The translations under genes were made by a program, and so were the position numbers. 64,000 nt of DNA from Welwitschia mirabilis. Lineage: Eukaryota > Gnetophyta > Gnetopsida > Welwitschiales. Shown in pieces: positions 12,191 through 24,407 of the stretch. The stretch spans positions 175,651,228 to 175,715,227 of the forward strand of contig JBOZIK010000001.1 of NCBI GenBank assembly GCA_051453625.1, in the 5' to 3' direction. Position 1 is the first letter of the stretch. Every line of letters begins with the position of its first letter. Below the pieces are notes generated by a model. It did no database searches. It was not told the origin of the DNA and saw only the letters and a list, made by a program, of their open reading frames with translations.

Positions 12191-13653
12191 TTTCTTTTTA
12201 ATTTTAAATTTTATTTCTCTCATACTCTATTATTAGTAATTTTAATACTCTTACTTGAGCTTCTTAATTGTTATATATGATTTAGAATAGATTAAGCTAT
12301 ATTTACATGATTTTAACTTCTATTCATGGATTCTTAAGTAATTGTCTAGAATTTTATGTGATCTACTTTTTTTAAAATGTTTTTAGTACTTCTCTTTGAA
12401 GTTTATGTTTACTTAAAATAGTCTAAAAATATATCCTATTCCATTATTTAATTGATCATTTATTTAAAGATACATTTGAAGGATCTAAAACCCTAGAGAA
12501 GGGGAGGAGAATGGATAGGATTCATAAAAAAATTCCTTTTAATAGTTATCCTAAAAATATTTGAGCATTTAAGTCAAGAATATAACTATTATCAAGTGAG
12601 ATTACATGATTAAAAGAACATGTAAATAACTAAAAATAGAAAACACTAAAGAACATCACTAGACACACTAATTTATAATGGTTTAAGAAAATCCTCTGCT
12701 TCAATTGTGGTAGTTAACTTAAATTCTAAGATGATCTGAATTCTTGTTGCTTCACTCCCAAGTTTCTTAGGTCAACTTGTAACCTTTACAAATGGAGTTT
12801 TTGAGGCTAAGTCTCAAACTTTATAAAGAAAAGATTTCAATGAAGAGTATGTGCTAGAATGCACTAACTTCACTAGATCTAAAGTATAACAAAGTAATAT
12901 ACTATTTAAAAGAAAGTTTACAAGTGCAAGTTCATATAGTATATTCTCTTAACCAATTAATCTCAATAATACAAAGTCCACCTTTTTTTTGATCAATAAA
13001 ATAGAGGAATCTTAAGATTTTGATTCATTTGGCATATATAAAAGATAGATTTTAGGATTTGCAAAAAAATATAATACTCTAATCTTTAAAAATAATAAGA
13101 TATAGCTATGAAAATAAACTAAAATATTTCATTTTTATCATAATCAATTTATACCTCAAAGCATCTAATTGACCTCATTGACTATCATCACTAAATTTAG
13201 TCAACTCATTTTGTTCTAGTTAAACTAATTTCTCTATGTCATCTAGTTTGATAAACCCTATATAAAATTTGAACAATTTCATTTGGTCCAAATGTACTTA
13301 ATCCTCTTTTTACCTAGCCAACCCCTTATCAACTTGATATGAAAAATATTTAGTTTAGGTCGAGTTAATTCCTTTGAAATATAAACAAATCTTGATAAGT
13401 TGATTAAATTGGTATAAGACTAATCAACCCCTCTAAGATCTAATTAATCCCTTAATAAATTAATTAGATAATTTTTGGTATAGGTCCAATTGATCCCTCT
13501 GGGATTTGATTGACCCCTTATAAGTTTTATCACTTATTAAGTTTATCCAAAGCTAGTAAAAAATGTTAGATTACTTCTAACCTACAAGGATTATTATTTG
13601 TTACAAAGATTATAACATATTTTACTATACTAGATATGTTATTATGACATCAA
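12191..13653. other. LTR-like AT-rich sequence before gap
   Basis: No coding remnant is seen. From about 13150 to 13540 the sequence repeats variants of TAATTGACCC and TTGATAAGTT, the degenerate GTCGAC-rich style of Sirevirus LTRs. The stretch 12650-12770 resembles a leader. It may be another copy of a Co2 or C1 type LTR, but no partner copy with clear ends was found. Confidence 0.35.
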
Positions 13654-14377
13654 NNNNNNNNNNNNNNNNNNNNNNNNNNNNNNNNNNNNNNNNNNNNNNN
13701 NNNNNNNNNNNNNNNNNNNNNNNNNNNNNNNNNNNNNNNNNNNNNNNNNNNNNNNNNNNNNNNNNNNNNNNNNNNNNNNNNNNNNNNNNNNNNNNNNNNN
13801 NNNNNNNNNNNNNNNNNNNNNNNNNNNNNNNNNNNNNNNNNNNNNNNNNNNNNNNNNNNNNNNNNNNNNNNNNNNNNNNNNNNNNNNNNNNNNNNNNNNN
13901 NNNNNNNNNNNNNNNNNNNNNNNNNNNNNNNNNNNNNNNNNNNNNNNNNNNNNNNNNNNNNNNNNNNNNNNNNNNNNNNNNNNNNNNNNNNNNNNNNNNN
14001 NNNNNNNNNNNNNNNNNNNNNNNNNNNNNNNNNNNNNNNNNNNNNNNNNNNNNNNNNNNNNNNNNNNNNNNNNNNNNNNNNNNNNNNNNNNNNNNNNNNN
14101 NNNNNNNNNNNNNNNNNNNNNNNNNNNNNNNNNNNNNNNNNNNNNNNNNNNNNNNNNNNNNNNNNNNNNNNNNNNNNNNNNNNNNNNNNNNNNNNNNNNN
14201 NNNNNNNNNNNNNNNNNNNNNNNNNNNNNNNNNNNNNNNNNNNNNNNNNNNNNNNNNNNNNNNNNNNNNNNNNNNNNNNNNNNNNNNNNNNNNNNNNNNN
14301 NNNNNNNNNNNNNNNNNNNNNNNNNNNNNNNNNNNNNNNNNNNNNNNNNNNNNNNNNNNNNNNNNNNNNNNNNNNNN
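13654..14377. other. assembly gap, 724 N
   Basis: Run of N. Apparent long reading frames across it exist only because N contains no stop codon. Confidence 0.99.
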
Positions 14378-15640
14378 CTATATTTGATTATATATAAAAA
14401 CTTGTTAAGCTTATGATGAAAACCCCCCCTCACAATATTTTAATAATAAAACATAAAGTATTATTGATTAGAATAATAACATCTTTATTTAATACAAACA
14501 TTCATGATTTGTTTTACAAAGATAAAAAAATTAAACAAGTTTCAAAGGCTAAATTTGTAGGAAATATATCATTCATTAGTGAGTAGTACAACTGACACTA
14601 CTATTTATTACTACTAATCAAAAGTAGGTAGCATAACTAATGTTAACTAATAAACTATAACTGAGTTATAATAATCATGCTTGAAAGAAACTTTACATAA
14701 TTTTCTCTTCTTTTTTACATCAATAAAAAAGGAGATAAAACAATAACAATAAAAAAGATAATATGATTCTTCCTCTTCTTCTTTCTCAAATTATTCTTTA
14801 GAATCTAGGTTATGTTTTTCTTCCTCTTCTACTGCCTTATGATAAGAACTACTAGCTTCCTTAGAAGTATCTAGAATTTTGGAACCTATTGTAATAAGTG
14901 CCTTATTCATGTGATAAGTGTGTAAATTAAGGTCTTTTTAAGTATGAAAAAGTATCTTCAGGGAAGGCCTACTTCAAGGAAGGAGATTTAAAAGATTTCT
15001 TAAAGCCAGAGAAAACATGCATTCAATATAGAGTAGCATGTCCAATGATACAGATGGAAGTTAAGGTTTTAAGTTTGGGGTGCATTTGGATCCTAAAGTG
15101 GTAATAGATATTTGTAATCTAAATGAAGTAAGAAAGAGCTTGAGTCTTGCAGTGTTCCAACTAATAGACCATATTCTTAAGAATGATTATAGAAGCATTA
15201 ATGAAGTGATAAGTTTCCATTAAATACAAAAGATAAGCATGATAATTTGAGTTCTCATCATGATAGCTAATAAGAGGTAACAAATTAAAGGTAAAAACTA
15301 AATAAAGAAAGGTTGTTTTTCACTAAATTAATTTTCTCATAAATCTCCCTAGTGGCTTCTAGTCCTTTATAGAGCCACTTAAGAGCTATAACTCCTTATA
15401 ATCTCCTCTACAAATATTTATGAGGGAGTCTATCAGATCTAAGATAACTCTTATTATTTTTTATAAACAAGCATCAAAGATTAAAGGAATTCACATCTTA
15501 AAAAACATTAAAATGGAACATGTGAGTAAGAAAATTATATGCATCTTACAAAACCTTAAGAAAATAAGAGAGATTTAAATTATTAAGTAACATTATCACA
15601 TCTTTAACTTCTATAAGTTATCTTGAAGCTACTAAACTCT
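14378..15640. other. unassigned AT-rich sequence with coding-like stretch
   Basis: Mostly without recognisable content. On the plus strand, 14948-15076 reads without stops (starting KVSSGKAYFKEGDLKDFL). After a frame shift, 15090-15222 reads on (VHLDPKVVIDICNL, then FQLIDHILKNDYRSINEVI). The pattern is loosely like proteins of unknown function carried by plant retroelements, but I cannot name it. It lies downstream of the minus-strand C1 LTR. Confidence 0.3.
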
Positions 15641-16143
15641 CCTGTTAGATAAGTTTTTTTTGAAACATGTCAAAAAACGTATCCAACACTTCTTCTAATA
15701 ATCCTAAGTAGAAAGAGCCTAGATCCTTGTTTGTAACCTCTTTTTGTCTTAATCTTCTTGAGCATATTTTTGCCATGGAGACATGTGATATCTTAAGAAG
15801 ATAGCAAGATAGCGGAAAATGATATAGGGAGGTTTTCAAAAATATTTTATAAGGGAGATGAAAAAGGCTAAATTTAAGGGGAAAATTGGGTTCACTACAT
15901 TTCTTCTACACCTAATCCTACAAGTATAGTCAACTAGATTATGGGTTAGTTGATCCATTAAGATGTATCTAAAAAAATATTTCAAGTCTAGTTAATTAGA
16001 ACTAAAGTCTAATCAATCCAACTTATTTTATCTTTATCTAAAAAGAGTCTAGGTAATTGAGTTAAATTCTAGTTAATCCAACTTCTTTAGATCTAATCAA
16101 TTAAATTATAAATTTAGTTAATTATTCTACTTTAAATTGGAGA
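15641..16143 (-). repeat. C1 3' LTR, part
   Basis: Lies just beyond the C1 RNase H end on the minus strand. It is rich in GTTAATTAG/GATTAGAC-type repeats (15930-16120) like the Co2 LTR. A minus-strand TATA box TATAAAATA at 15843-15851 is followed by a pyrimidine-rich leader and an ATG-initiated frame starting near 15775. Both ends are uncertain. A 10-N gap follows at 16144-16153. Confidence 0.45.
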
Positions 16144-16153
16144 NNNNNNNNNN

Positions 16154-17480
16154 TTCATAATGAAGAGTTAAAAATTTATTAAAAGTTTGAGGGTTTCATA
16201 ATAATATCAGTTAGCTAGGTATCAATTCTTATAAAATTCTTGTTATATTTTTCTACTTGAACTCTAGTTAAATATGTTTAGTATGGAATGATAAATAAGA
16301 ATTGTTAAGATATTAACTAAACTTATATTATCATAAAAGATTAAAACCCGATCATAGTTAAATCTACAGTTTTTAAGCATTTCTTTCATCTGTAGAAGAT
16401 CTGTACAATAACTTCCTATTTCTATGTATTATGCTTATACTCTAGAGAAAGAAATATATTTTTTCTTCTTAGTTACTCATCCTACCAACCATGATCCTAG
16501 AAAAGACAATTTTCATTAGTACTTTTATGATCATTTTTACATCTAGTCTTGCTTATATCACTAAAACCTACAAGTTCAAAGAAGTTCCTATGGGATGCCA
16601 TAGCTCATAGTCACTTGTATTTTTTATATACCTTATGATTCTTTTGATACCTTAGAGGTGTAATTCATTTGATTTAATTTGATATCTTTCACACACAGCA
16701 ATACTAAATATTATGTAAAGCTTGCTAGTAGTTAAATATAATAAACTCCCTATCATGATCCTATAAAGTTTTTGATTCACTAATTTACCATGATCATTAA
16801 GGATAATCTTACATGAAGTTGACATTGAAGTGTCAGTTGATTTTGCATTTTCAAGCCCAAATTACTTAATTACTTTGAGTATTCTAATTAAGAGATGAAA
16901 ATACCTTATTTTGTTTTTTTAATTTGTAAACTAAGAAACATGCCTACCTTAGTAAGCATACTCATCTCAAAGTGTATTATTATAATGTTAGTGAACTCTT
17001 TTGAGAGACCCTTCTTTAAGGCTTAAAAAATTATATCATTAATGTAGATCTAAATGCTAATAAATTCTTGCTTAAGATTCTTGACAAAACGAGTTATATC
17101 CACTACTTCAGAGGTATAAACATTTTCTTTAAAAAATGTTATTAGTTTTTTATACCTAGCCCTATATGCCTATTTTAAAACATACAAAATTTTTTAAGTC
17201 TATAAACATGGTTTGATTTATGCAAATATATGTATCCTTATGGTTTCTCCACATATACTTCTTCATTAAGGGGTTTATTTAAAAAGGTACTTTTTACATT
17301 CATTTGAAAAACTTTAAAATTTTTAAAGGCTACATAGGAAAGAAACATTCTAATTCTATCTAGTCTTGCCACAGGAGCAAATGTATTTTTTACATCTATC
17401 CCTTTAATTTGATATAAACTACTAATCTAACTTTATTCTTAGTTACATTGTTGTATTCATCATACATTTTTTAAATATTA
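16154..17480 (-). pseudogene. C1 reverse transcriptase and RNase H remnant
   Basis: Minus strand. RT is readable at about 17420-17230 (KGIDVKNTFAPVARLDRIRM, then FKVFQMNVKSTFLN and EEVYVEKP). RNase H lies at 16700-16250, with IKRIIRYIKNTSDYELWHP, then KKKKYISLS, GSYCTDLLQMKEML and FYDNISLVNI. The order and motifs are those of copia. The chain ends close to the 10-N gap, and stops replace several tryptophans. It is continuous with the integrase piece upstream. Confidence 0.8.
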
Positions 17481-18433
17481 ATTTTTTTTTAATTACATTT
17501 TGATCCTTTGATCTTTGTACTAATTTCCAAACATCATTTCTTCTACATTTTGTATTTATTCTTGCATTACCATCATCCACTCTTTATGAGTTTCTACCTA
17601 TTTATACTTTTTGAATTCAATTTGAAAGACATAAAAAATGTGGATAAATTTTTTTTTTAAGAGATCTAATTCTATATATTTTTAAGCTTACATCTTTAAT
17701 AATTAACTCAAGAGGGTGATCTTTTAGTTCTTTGAATTTTTTGGAAGCAACTTCTTATGTTGTTTCTTCTTATTTTCCATTTGTCACTTCCTTGATAGTA
17801 GAGATACTTGGAGTAATATTTTATTCACTACTTAAAGGTATATGTTTGGTATTAATGTCATCTATTTACACATTTATGAATTATTTTACTATCAGACTTC
17901 ATATATTAAATACATAATAAGTTTAATCCTAGATAAATATCCTATAAAAATTGCTTTACTAGCCTTAGGCTCAAATTTTCTCAACTTTTCTCTATCTTTT
18001 AAGATAATAAATTTACTTTCAAAGACTTTAAAATGTGATAGATTTGGCTTTATTCCTTTTTAAAGTTCATAAGGTGTTTTATCCATATCTAGTCCTGGAT
18101 AAACTTTATTGGTGATGTAGCATGCAGTACTCATTACTTTAGCCCAAAATGTTTTAGTTACTTTCTTATCATTTAGAATTATTCTTATCATTTCTTGAAG
18201 GACTTGGCTTTTTTCTTTTTATAATTTCATTTTTTATGAAGTCTTTGGAGCCAAAAACTAGTGTTTTATATCATTGTTCACATAATATTTATTAAAAATA
18301 TGATTTTCAAATTTCTCTCTATGATTACTTCTAATTCATTTAATACTGTATCCCTTATTATTTTGGATTTTGTTATAGATTTCAATATAAATTTTGAAAG
18401 TTTTAATCTTGTTTCCTAGGAAAGAAATCTAAG
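17481..18433 (-). pseudogene. C1 integrase, downstream half, and linker
   Basis: Minus strand. Directly after the G1 insertion site the integrase resumes with FTxISFLGNKIKTFKI and NKIQNNKG. Its C-terminal block at about 18060-17890 reads KPNLSHFKVFESKF, then ILKDREKLRKFEPKA and IFIGYLS. This is a well-kept copia integrase end. The linker to RT occupies 17850-17480. The upstream half is at 29489-29640, so the domain is split by 11 kb of inserted DNA. Confidence 0.8.
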
Positions 18434-18438
18434 TGAAT
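18434..18438. other. G1 target site duplication, left copy (TGAAT)
   Basis: TGAAT immediately precedes the G1 5' LTR. The same five bases follow the 3' LTR at 29484-29488. Removing G1 and one copy restores the C1 integrase reading frame across the site. Confidence 0.85.
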
Positions 18439-18886
18439 GGTCACAGTCCAAATATTCAATAATTAATATTTAAGTTTAAAATATTTTAATAATTAAGATG
18501 AAAGAGAATGTGAAATTTTATAAGGTAAATATTTTATGTTAATAGTAATAGTCCCATAATTATTACTTTTTTCGTTTACTTTATTCATCTTATTGCTCAT
18601 TTTAGCAAATGTGAATGAATTATGGATTTGAAATTAAAATTATTTTAAATGAAGATGCTTAATTATTATTTTTAAATGTTACAAAAATTTTTATCATGTT
18701 ATGAAATATATTACTATTATTTCTAATGTCTCATTTGTTATTTATTAATTATGGTAAGCATAATTATTATTTATTATTTACCTAGTGGCATGGTAAGGCA
18801 ATGAAATCCCTATTACTTAACTACCCTCCTTTATGATATTTTATCTTTATATTCTTATAACCCTTTACATTTCACCAAACCTTAAT

Positions 18887-18894
18887 TATAAATA
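18887..18894 (+). promoter_or_regulatory. TATA box of G1 5' LTR
   Basis: TATAAATA about 450 bases into the LTR, followed by a CCTCCTCCTCC pyrimidine leader, is the expected place for the retrotransposon promoter. The matching position of the 3' LTR (25344-25351) reads TATGAATA, so that copy has a damaged box. Confidence 0.6.
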
Positions 18895-19021
18895 GGACCC
18901 TCCTCCTCCTTTTCCTCACTTTTCTCTTTGGAGAACCCTTTGCTACCAAATCTTAAAGCTTTAAAAGCCTTAGAGCCTTACAATATTTATGAGATCTTAA
19001 GTTTCATCTCAAAATCAGTAT

Positions 19022-19195
19022 CGTTCTATGGTTTTTCATTTCATTCTCATATGTTTTTGGCTTTTTTATTATTTATTATATGGTTCTATGGTTTTTAATT
19101 TCATTTTCATATGGTTCTAGGATTTTTCATTTCATTATCATATGGTTCTATAGTTTTTCATTTTAGTCTCATATAGTTCTATGGTTTAGGTTAAT
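19022..19195 (+). repeat. 31-bp minisatellite in G1 LTR
   Basis: Units built on GGTTCTATGGTTTTTCATTT start at 19082, 19113, 19144 and 19175, exactly 31 bases apart. An extra unit at 19022 is separated by a divergent spacer. A more scrambled version of the array is in the 3' LTR at about 25470-25615, so the array predates the insertion. Confidence 0.75.
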
Positions 19196-22100
19196 TTCTT
19201 GTATGATTTATGCACTTCCATCTATTTATTAGATTTTTTAATTGATTCCTGCATATTTTACATGTCTCATGTAAATCTTTTTCTTATGCATAAAATCTCT
19301 TAGCTATGATTTCTCTACTATGGTTAAAACTTCACTAAGTTACCAAATCGTGTAGATTTTGAAAATAGGCCACCTAAAGGACTTCTATTAATCATAGGAG
19401 CCATTGTTAGAGCAATTAGGGTGATGACTTATTTAGTTGTGCATAACATGATATCTTATGACTTTTGGGAGTTATGATAGTTGAAAGGTTTCTATTAGTC
19501 ATAGAAATTAACCTAGAGATAAATGGGTATTTAACATCCCTTTGATAAGGCATATTATTCATTATACATTCTTGGATTATTGTGACTTGAATATTTGTAC
19601 CTTAATTGTTATATTTAATATGAGGTTTTGGGCATTTGATATTATTGTGGATTTCTTCTTATGTTTGAATACCTTTTACATAAAAACCTTATCATGGATC
19701 ATATTAGAAACTATGAAGGTACAGTTCTTATACCATGCATGTTGTGTAGGAAATATCTTGAGGAATGAGATAATGCAGAGTTAATGATGGATGCTTTATA
19801 TATGCAATCATAGTCTAAAAACATTATTTATCATTAAGCTTATGTAGGAGTTAATCATTGGGAATTTGCATTTGAAAGATTATGTATTTTATGTTTTATG
19901 TGATATCTTTATTAGTCTTGGGAAATAGATATTGAACTTGTATAAATAATTTATCCTTAGTTGCAAGCTATTATAATTCTATGAATTATTTGTAAATTAA
20001 GAAATTGTTATGAACAATTTAAATTGCAAGAAATCTTATTCAAATATTTTTGATTTTTATTAAGTAGTGAATTTATTTGACTATATTCTATTTTAATTTT
20101 AACTTATACAAGATTTCTAAGATTATTCAAGAGGAACTCATGAGTATTAAGTAAATTTTGGATTACTACTAACATTATAACTTTTAGAGAATTTACAAAT
20201 GCTTATAAAGGATGAATTTCAAATAGACACTTAATTTCAAAAGATATATCATGTAGGCAGTCCTTGAAATATCTTATAATAGTTGTACTAGTCCTTAGGT
20301 TAGTTAAGGAACTACTTAAAAGGAGAAAGAACCCATACATGAGATGCTTATTAAAGTGTAATTATTAAGATCATAACAACTATGCTTTAAAATTTTATTT
20401 AAAATTGCATTGTATAATAGCAAAGATTTGAATAGTCAACCTTTTCCTTGTTGTTACTTAATACTATCAATACACCACTAGCTGACTTTATTAAAAATTG
20501 ATAGAATGCCACTCATGTGTGTTATGCATTGTAGAGGGCATTACCTATAGCTTTGCACCTCTCCTTCCCTTGGCATAAGTTTCTTTTTTCTTTCCTTGTT
20601 GCACATCCTTTTCACTCTTTATGCATTGTGTTTATATAATGCTCCTCATTCCTCTCCATAAAGTTTTGAGTCTTCCTGTGATGATCCTTCTCTCTTGGGT
20701 GATACTGATCTATAGCCGACTTATGTCCTCATCCCCTTCCTAATAGTGAACAATCTTAAACCTTCATCATCGTAGCCGCCTTCTCCACTACTCTATTTGT
20801 ATTTTTGTATTCTTCATCATTATTAAGCCTACCATATTTGTTATTCTATTTGGCTAGTTTGCCATCCATGTTATGTCTCTCGTTGATACTGTTTATATGC
20901 ATGATTGCCTACACTATGTATCTATGTTAACAACCCCTTCTTTCATGAATGATAATCAAGCTTGTATAGCACTATGATAGTTTGTTTGCGTAGCACCATT
21001 TTTTGTCTCTCTATTAATGTTGAAATCATTAATAGATCTGACTTGATCTTTTACTTTAGTTGCATAGTAATTTTACATAGTGCTCTTTTTCGTCAATGCA
21101 TCACAAATGAATAAAGCATCATTCATTCTCCACATGGATTTTATTGTAGTCAATTTTATCCTCCATGTAGCATTGAATATCAATTTTGCAAATGGCTTAA
21201 ATTCTAAAAGGATTATTGATTTCTTGTATTCTCTCCCCATCTTCCTCCATGTGATTCTTACTTAAAAATTGATTTTAGCCATTCTCAAGCATGCTACCTT
21301 AATAAAACTCTATTTTTACTTCCTCTAACTAGTTAATTGTTCTCTTGTGCATCCACCTAGCTCAAATGATAGCGACTAATTTTAAGTTCCTTGTAATCAT
21401 GCTAAACGATACTGTGTACTTAGAGGATGAGAATCACACTAATAAGAGTTCAACTCTAATAGACACACCTTAAGATAATCATATAGAAGAGTATGATGTG
21501 TCTACATCTAATACTATTGAAAGAAGAACTCCATCCTTAAAGCAGTTGTCCCTATGCAATAATCCAATACAACCTTCAAGGTTCCTGTAAACATAGGATA
21601 AATGACATTATTTTGTACTTACTTAAATTGTTTATCTTTCCTATGCACCAAAAATATGCTAAATTTCTTTTTTTTAAACATTTAATTTAACTACTTAAGA
21701 TAATGCCTAAATAGAAAGGCATTTCATTGGAGCATATAAATGCATCTAAAGATTTATCTTCCTTCTTCCTACTTGAAGGCATTTTCCTTTTCATCCACTC
21801 ACCTTCTTTTCCATAATAATTCTTAAAAAATGACTAAATAAGTTAAAATACACTCAACATCACTAAAGGGTGGTTCTATAAGAATCTAACTCCCTATCTA
21901 CTTTATCGAAAATGTCCTTCATAGCTAAAACAATACCTTTACTTTCTCATGATCTACATTCATCTTATTTAAACAAGTCTATCTTTCCTACCTGAAATCC
22001 TGCTTTTCGATACCTTCTAGTTACTAATCTTTGATAACTACATTGTATAATTAGAGTGATGATAATAACACCAATGATTCTCATTGCAGCCAGAGTAGAT

Positions 22101-22729
22101 TTCCATAGTTTTCTCTTCTCCCTTATAAGTTTTTTCTCTTAAGATGCATTTGATTACATTTGTAAAGAAAACATCCTTTTCCTCTTTTACACATCGTTTC
22201 TAGATGATACATCATGAAATGAATTTCTCTTATGCACAAGATATTCTTAAGAATTTTAGAATGCCCATCTATGTCTTAGCAAGAATGTTATTGATCAGAA
22301 TGGTCTATTCTTAGTAGTGTTAATTTCTTTTATCGGTTCCTCTTTCCTCCTCCTATCTCATGCTTGCATATGTAGATGCTTGTTTATCGTTGAATAATAG
22401 TAGACCTCTTCCTCCATTTTTGCGTCACACTCTAACCTATAGCCAATAAACCTTTTTGGTGTCTCTACACTATCTTCTTATGCATGCCTAATGATCCTAG
22501 GTCAAATAAGATGTTCAAAAATATTCACAGGTGTAGCGCGATGGCATAATGGTTATTAAATAATTAGAAAGGTATGCAACCTTTAGTTAAAGACATAAGT
22601 ATTCTCTTTTACAATTTAACTATTATAATATATAAATACTAATAATGATGCAAATTTATTCAATTGGTAAGTAACATTGCCAGAATAAGTAAGTCAAGAA
22701 ATACCCTTTTAAGTTATAAACTTAAATAA

Positions 22730-23387
22730 NNNNNNNNNNNNNNNNNNNNNNNNNNNNNNNNNNNNNNNNNNNNNNNNNNNNNNNNNNNNNNNNNNNNNNN
22801 NNNNNNNNNNNNNNNNNNNNNNNNNNNNNNNNNNNNNNNNNNNNNNNNNNNNNNNNNNNNNNNNNNNNNNNNNNNNNNNNNNNNNNNNNNNNNNNNNNNN
22901 NNNNNNNNNNNNNNNNNNNNNNNNNNNNNNNNNNNNNNNNNNNNNNNNNNNNNNNNNNNNNNNNNNNNNNNNNNNNNNNNNNNNNNNNNNNNNNNNNNNN
23001 NNNNNNNNNNNNNNNNNNNNNNNNNNNNNNNNNNNNNNNNNNNNNNNNNNNNNNNNNNNNNNNNNNNNNNNNNNNNNNNNNNNNNNNNNNNNNNNNNNNN
23101 NNNNNNNNNNNNNNNNNNNNNNNNNNNNNNNNNNNNNNNNNNNNNNNNNNNNNNNNNNNNNNNNNNNNNNNNNNNNNNNNNNNNNNNNNNNNNNNNNNNN
23201 NNNNNNNNNNNNNNNNNNNNNNNNNNNNNNNNNNNNNNNNNNNNNNNNNNNNNNNNNNNNNNNNNNNNNNNNNNNNNNNNNNNNNNNNNNNNNNNNNNNN
23301 NNNNNNNNNNNNNNNNNNNNNNNNNNNNNNNNNNNNNNNNNNNNNNNNNNNNNNNNNNNNNNNNNNNNNNNNNNNNNNNNNNNNNNN
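22730..23387. other. assembly gap, 658 N, inside G1 5' LTR
   Basis: The 13 bases TAAACTTAAATAA occur both immediately before the gap (22717-22729) and immediately after it (23388-23400). This suggests the two contigs overlap and that the gap may contain no real sequence. Confidence 0.9.
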
Positions 23388-23420
23388 TAAACTTAAATAA
23401 TAATATAAAATTAAATAGAA

Positions 23421-23448
<28 letters not shown>
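23421..23448 (+). repeat. (AT)n microsatellite in G1 5' LTR
   Basis: About 14 AT units at the position where the 3' LTR has an (AC)n tract. Flanks on the right side align well between the two LTRs. Confidence 0.8.
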
Positions 23449-23452
<4 letters not shown>

Positions 23453-23703
23453 TTTACCTTTTTGACATACCTTTATATATGCATCTTTGAATAATTATTA
23501 AGTATACTAGACTAATAAATACATCATATAATATAAATACATATAAATACAAACTAGTCCTACATATTATAATTAGTCTTAAATTAACAAGTATTTTTGT
23601 TGAGAGCATTATGTAATTAAAATATCATGTACCTAATCATGTCCCTAAGATTTTATGATGAGGATATTATTATTTAGATTGTCTTTTTTAAGGATTCTAC
23701 ATT

Positions 23704-23889
23704 TGGTATCAGAGCACTATCATAGTTTTGAGGTTGTATAAAATCCAAGCATTACATTTTGGTATTAGAGTTTCAAGTTTGAAGATTATCAAATATAAAA
23801 TTTTTAGTCATTACATTTTGGTATCGAAGCACCAAGTTAAAGATTTTCAATAGTAGAAATTTTAGGACTTCACATTTTTGTATCAAAGC
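23704..23889 (+). repeat. array of four primer-binding-site-like motifs
   Basis: Motifs resembling TGGTATCAGAGC occur at 23704-23715 (12 of 12), 23760-23771 (10 of 12), 23819-23830 (10 of 12) and 23878-23889 (10 of 12), spaced 56, 59 and 59 bases. Each is preceded by a TACATTTT- or CACATTT-like stretch. The first three lie inside the LTR and have counterparts in the 3' LTR at 29313, 29369 and 29428. Only the fourth lies outside the LTR and is the functional site. Confidence 0.8.
23878..23889 (+). other. G1 primer-binding site (initiator tRNA-Met type)
   Basis: TTGTATCAAAGC matches the plant retrotransposon site TGGTATCAGAGC at 10 of 12 bases. It lies three bases after the 5' LTR end (CACA at 23874), and no copy follows the 3' LTR end at 29483. 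The site therefore fixes the LTR boundary. Confidence 0.8.
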
Positions 23890-24165
23890 TTAGGTTTAAA
23901 ATTTAATAGAAACAACTATGGTTAAGTTGAGGAGTTCACTAGGAATAACTATTTTTAAGCTTGCAAATTCACTGGGCATAACTATTGCTAAGTTGAAAAA
24001 CCCACTAAGTATAACTATTATTAGGTCTGTAAATTTACTTAGCTTAATTATTTAACATAGATTTATGATATGTGTAGTTTAATTTTCACAAGATTAACAT
24101 GTCCCCAAAGAAGTAGTGAACCAGTTAACTAAGGCTACAACATTATTAAAATAGTTGGAAAGTTA

Positions 24166-24407
24166 GTGGATGAACTTCAAGAGAAAAACAATGATAAGAA
24201 AGATAGAAATTCTATCAAGAAAATGATGATCCAATTTAAGAAGATGGATCTTGCAACTTTTGAAGGTATCAACAACATGACAAATGTACAAGCATGGTTG
24301 ATTTATATGCAAAATGTATTAGAAATATTTAATTTTTCTACCCACTAACTTATAAAAGGAGCAAATTTATCATGGAAAAAAATAGAATAGCATAGTTTCA
24401 AAAGGTA
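24166..24407 (+). pseudogene. G1 gag, N-terminal fragment
   Basis: About 60 open codons from ATG 24166 and then decayed sequence to the gap. It contains QFKKMDLATFEGINNMTNVQ and AWLIYMQNVLEIF, matching the start of plant Ty3/gypsy gag (proline/phenylalanine-rich PxFxG segment, then the WL...ME.IF helix). After a stop, LIKGANLSW continues the gag pattern. The sequence then enters a 365-N gap (24408-24772). On the far side only non-coding sequence near the 3' LTR remains. Confidence 0.7.

Larger units (their letters stand above)
18439..23874 (+). repeat. G1 5' LTR
   Basis: Aligns along its length with 24900-29483. It starts GGTCACAGTCC, which is TGTCACAGTCC with one change, next to TGAAT. It ends CACA at 23874, just before the primer-binding site. 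The 658-N gap at 22730-23387 has no counterpart of that size in the other LTR, so the true length is probably nearer 4.7 kb. It carries a TATA box, a 31-bp minisatellite and an (AT)n tract. No reading frame in it is conserved in the other LTR. Confidence 0.85.

Noticed and set aside
13642-14433. Reading frames of about 250 codons on both strands
   Set aside because: Almost wholly N. N has no stops, so the frames mean nothing. The same holds for 24370-24816, 37097-37291, 42580-42807, 53608-53839 and 60163-60746.
19542-19784. Open frame of 80 codons in the G1 LTR, and similar ones at 21080, 25484 and 27107
   Set aside because: None is conserved at the matching position of the other LTR. The composition is that of AT-rich chance frames.
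23702-23715. G1 5' LTR ending at 23703, before the perfect primer-site motif
   Set aside because: The similarity between the two LTRs continues for another 170 bases and ends at 23874/29483, next to the target duplication. The perfect motif is therefore inside the LTR.
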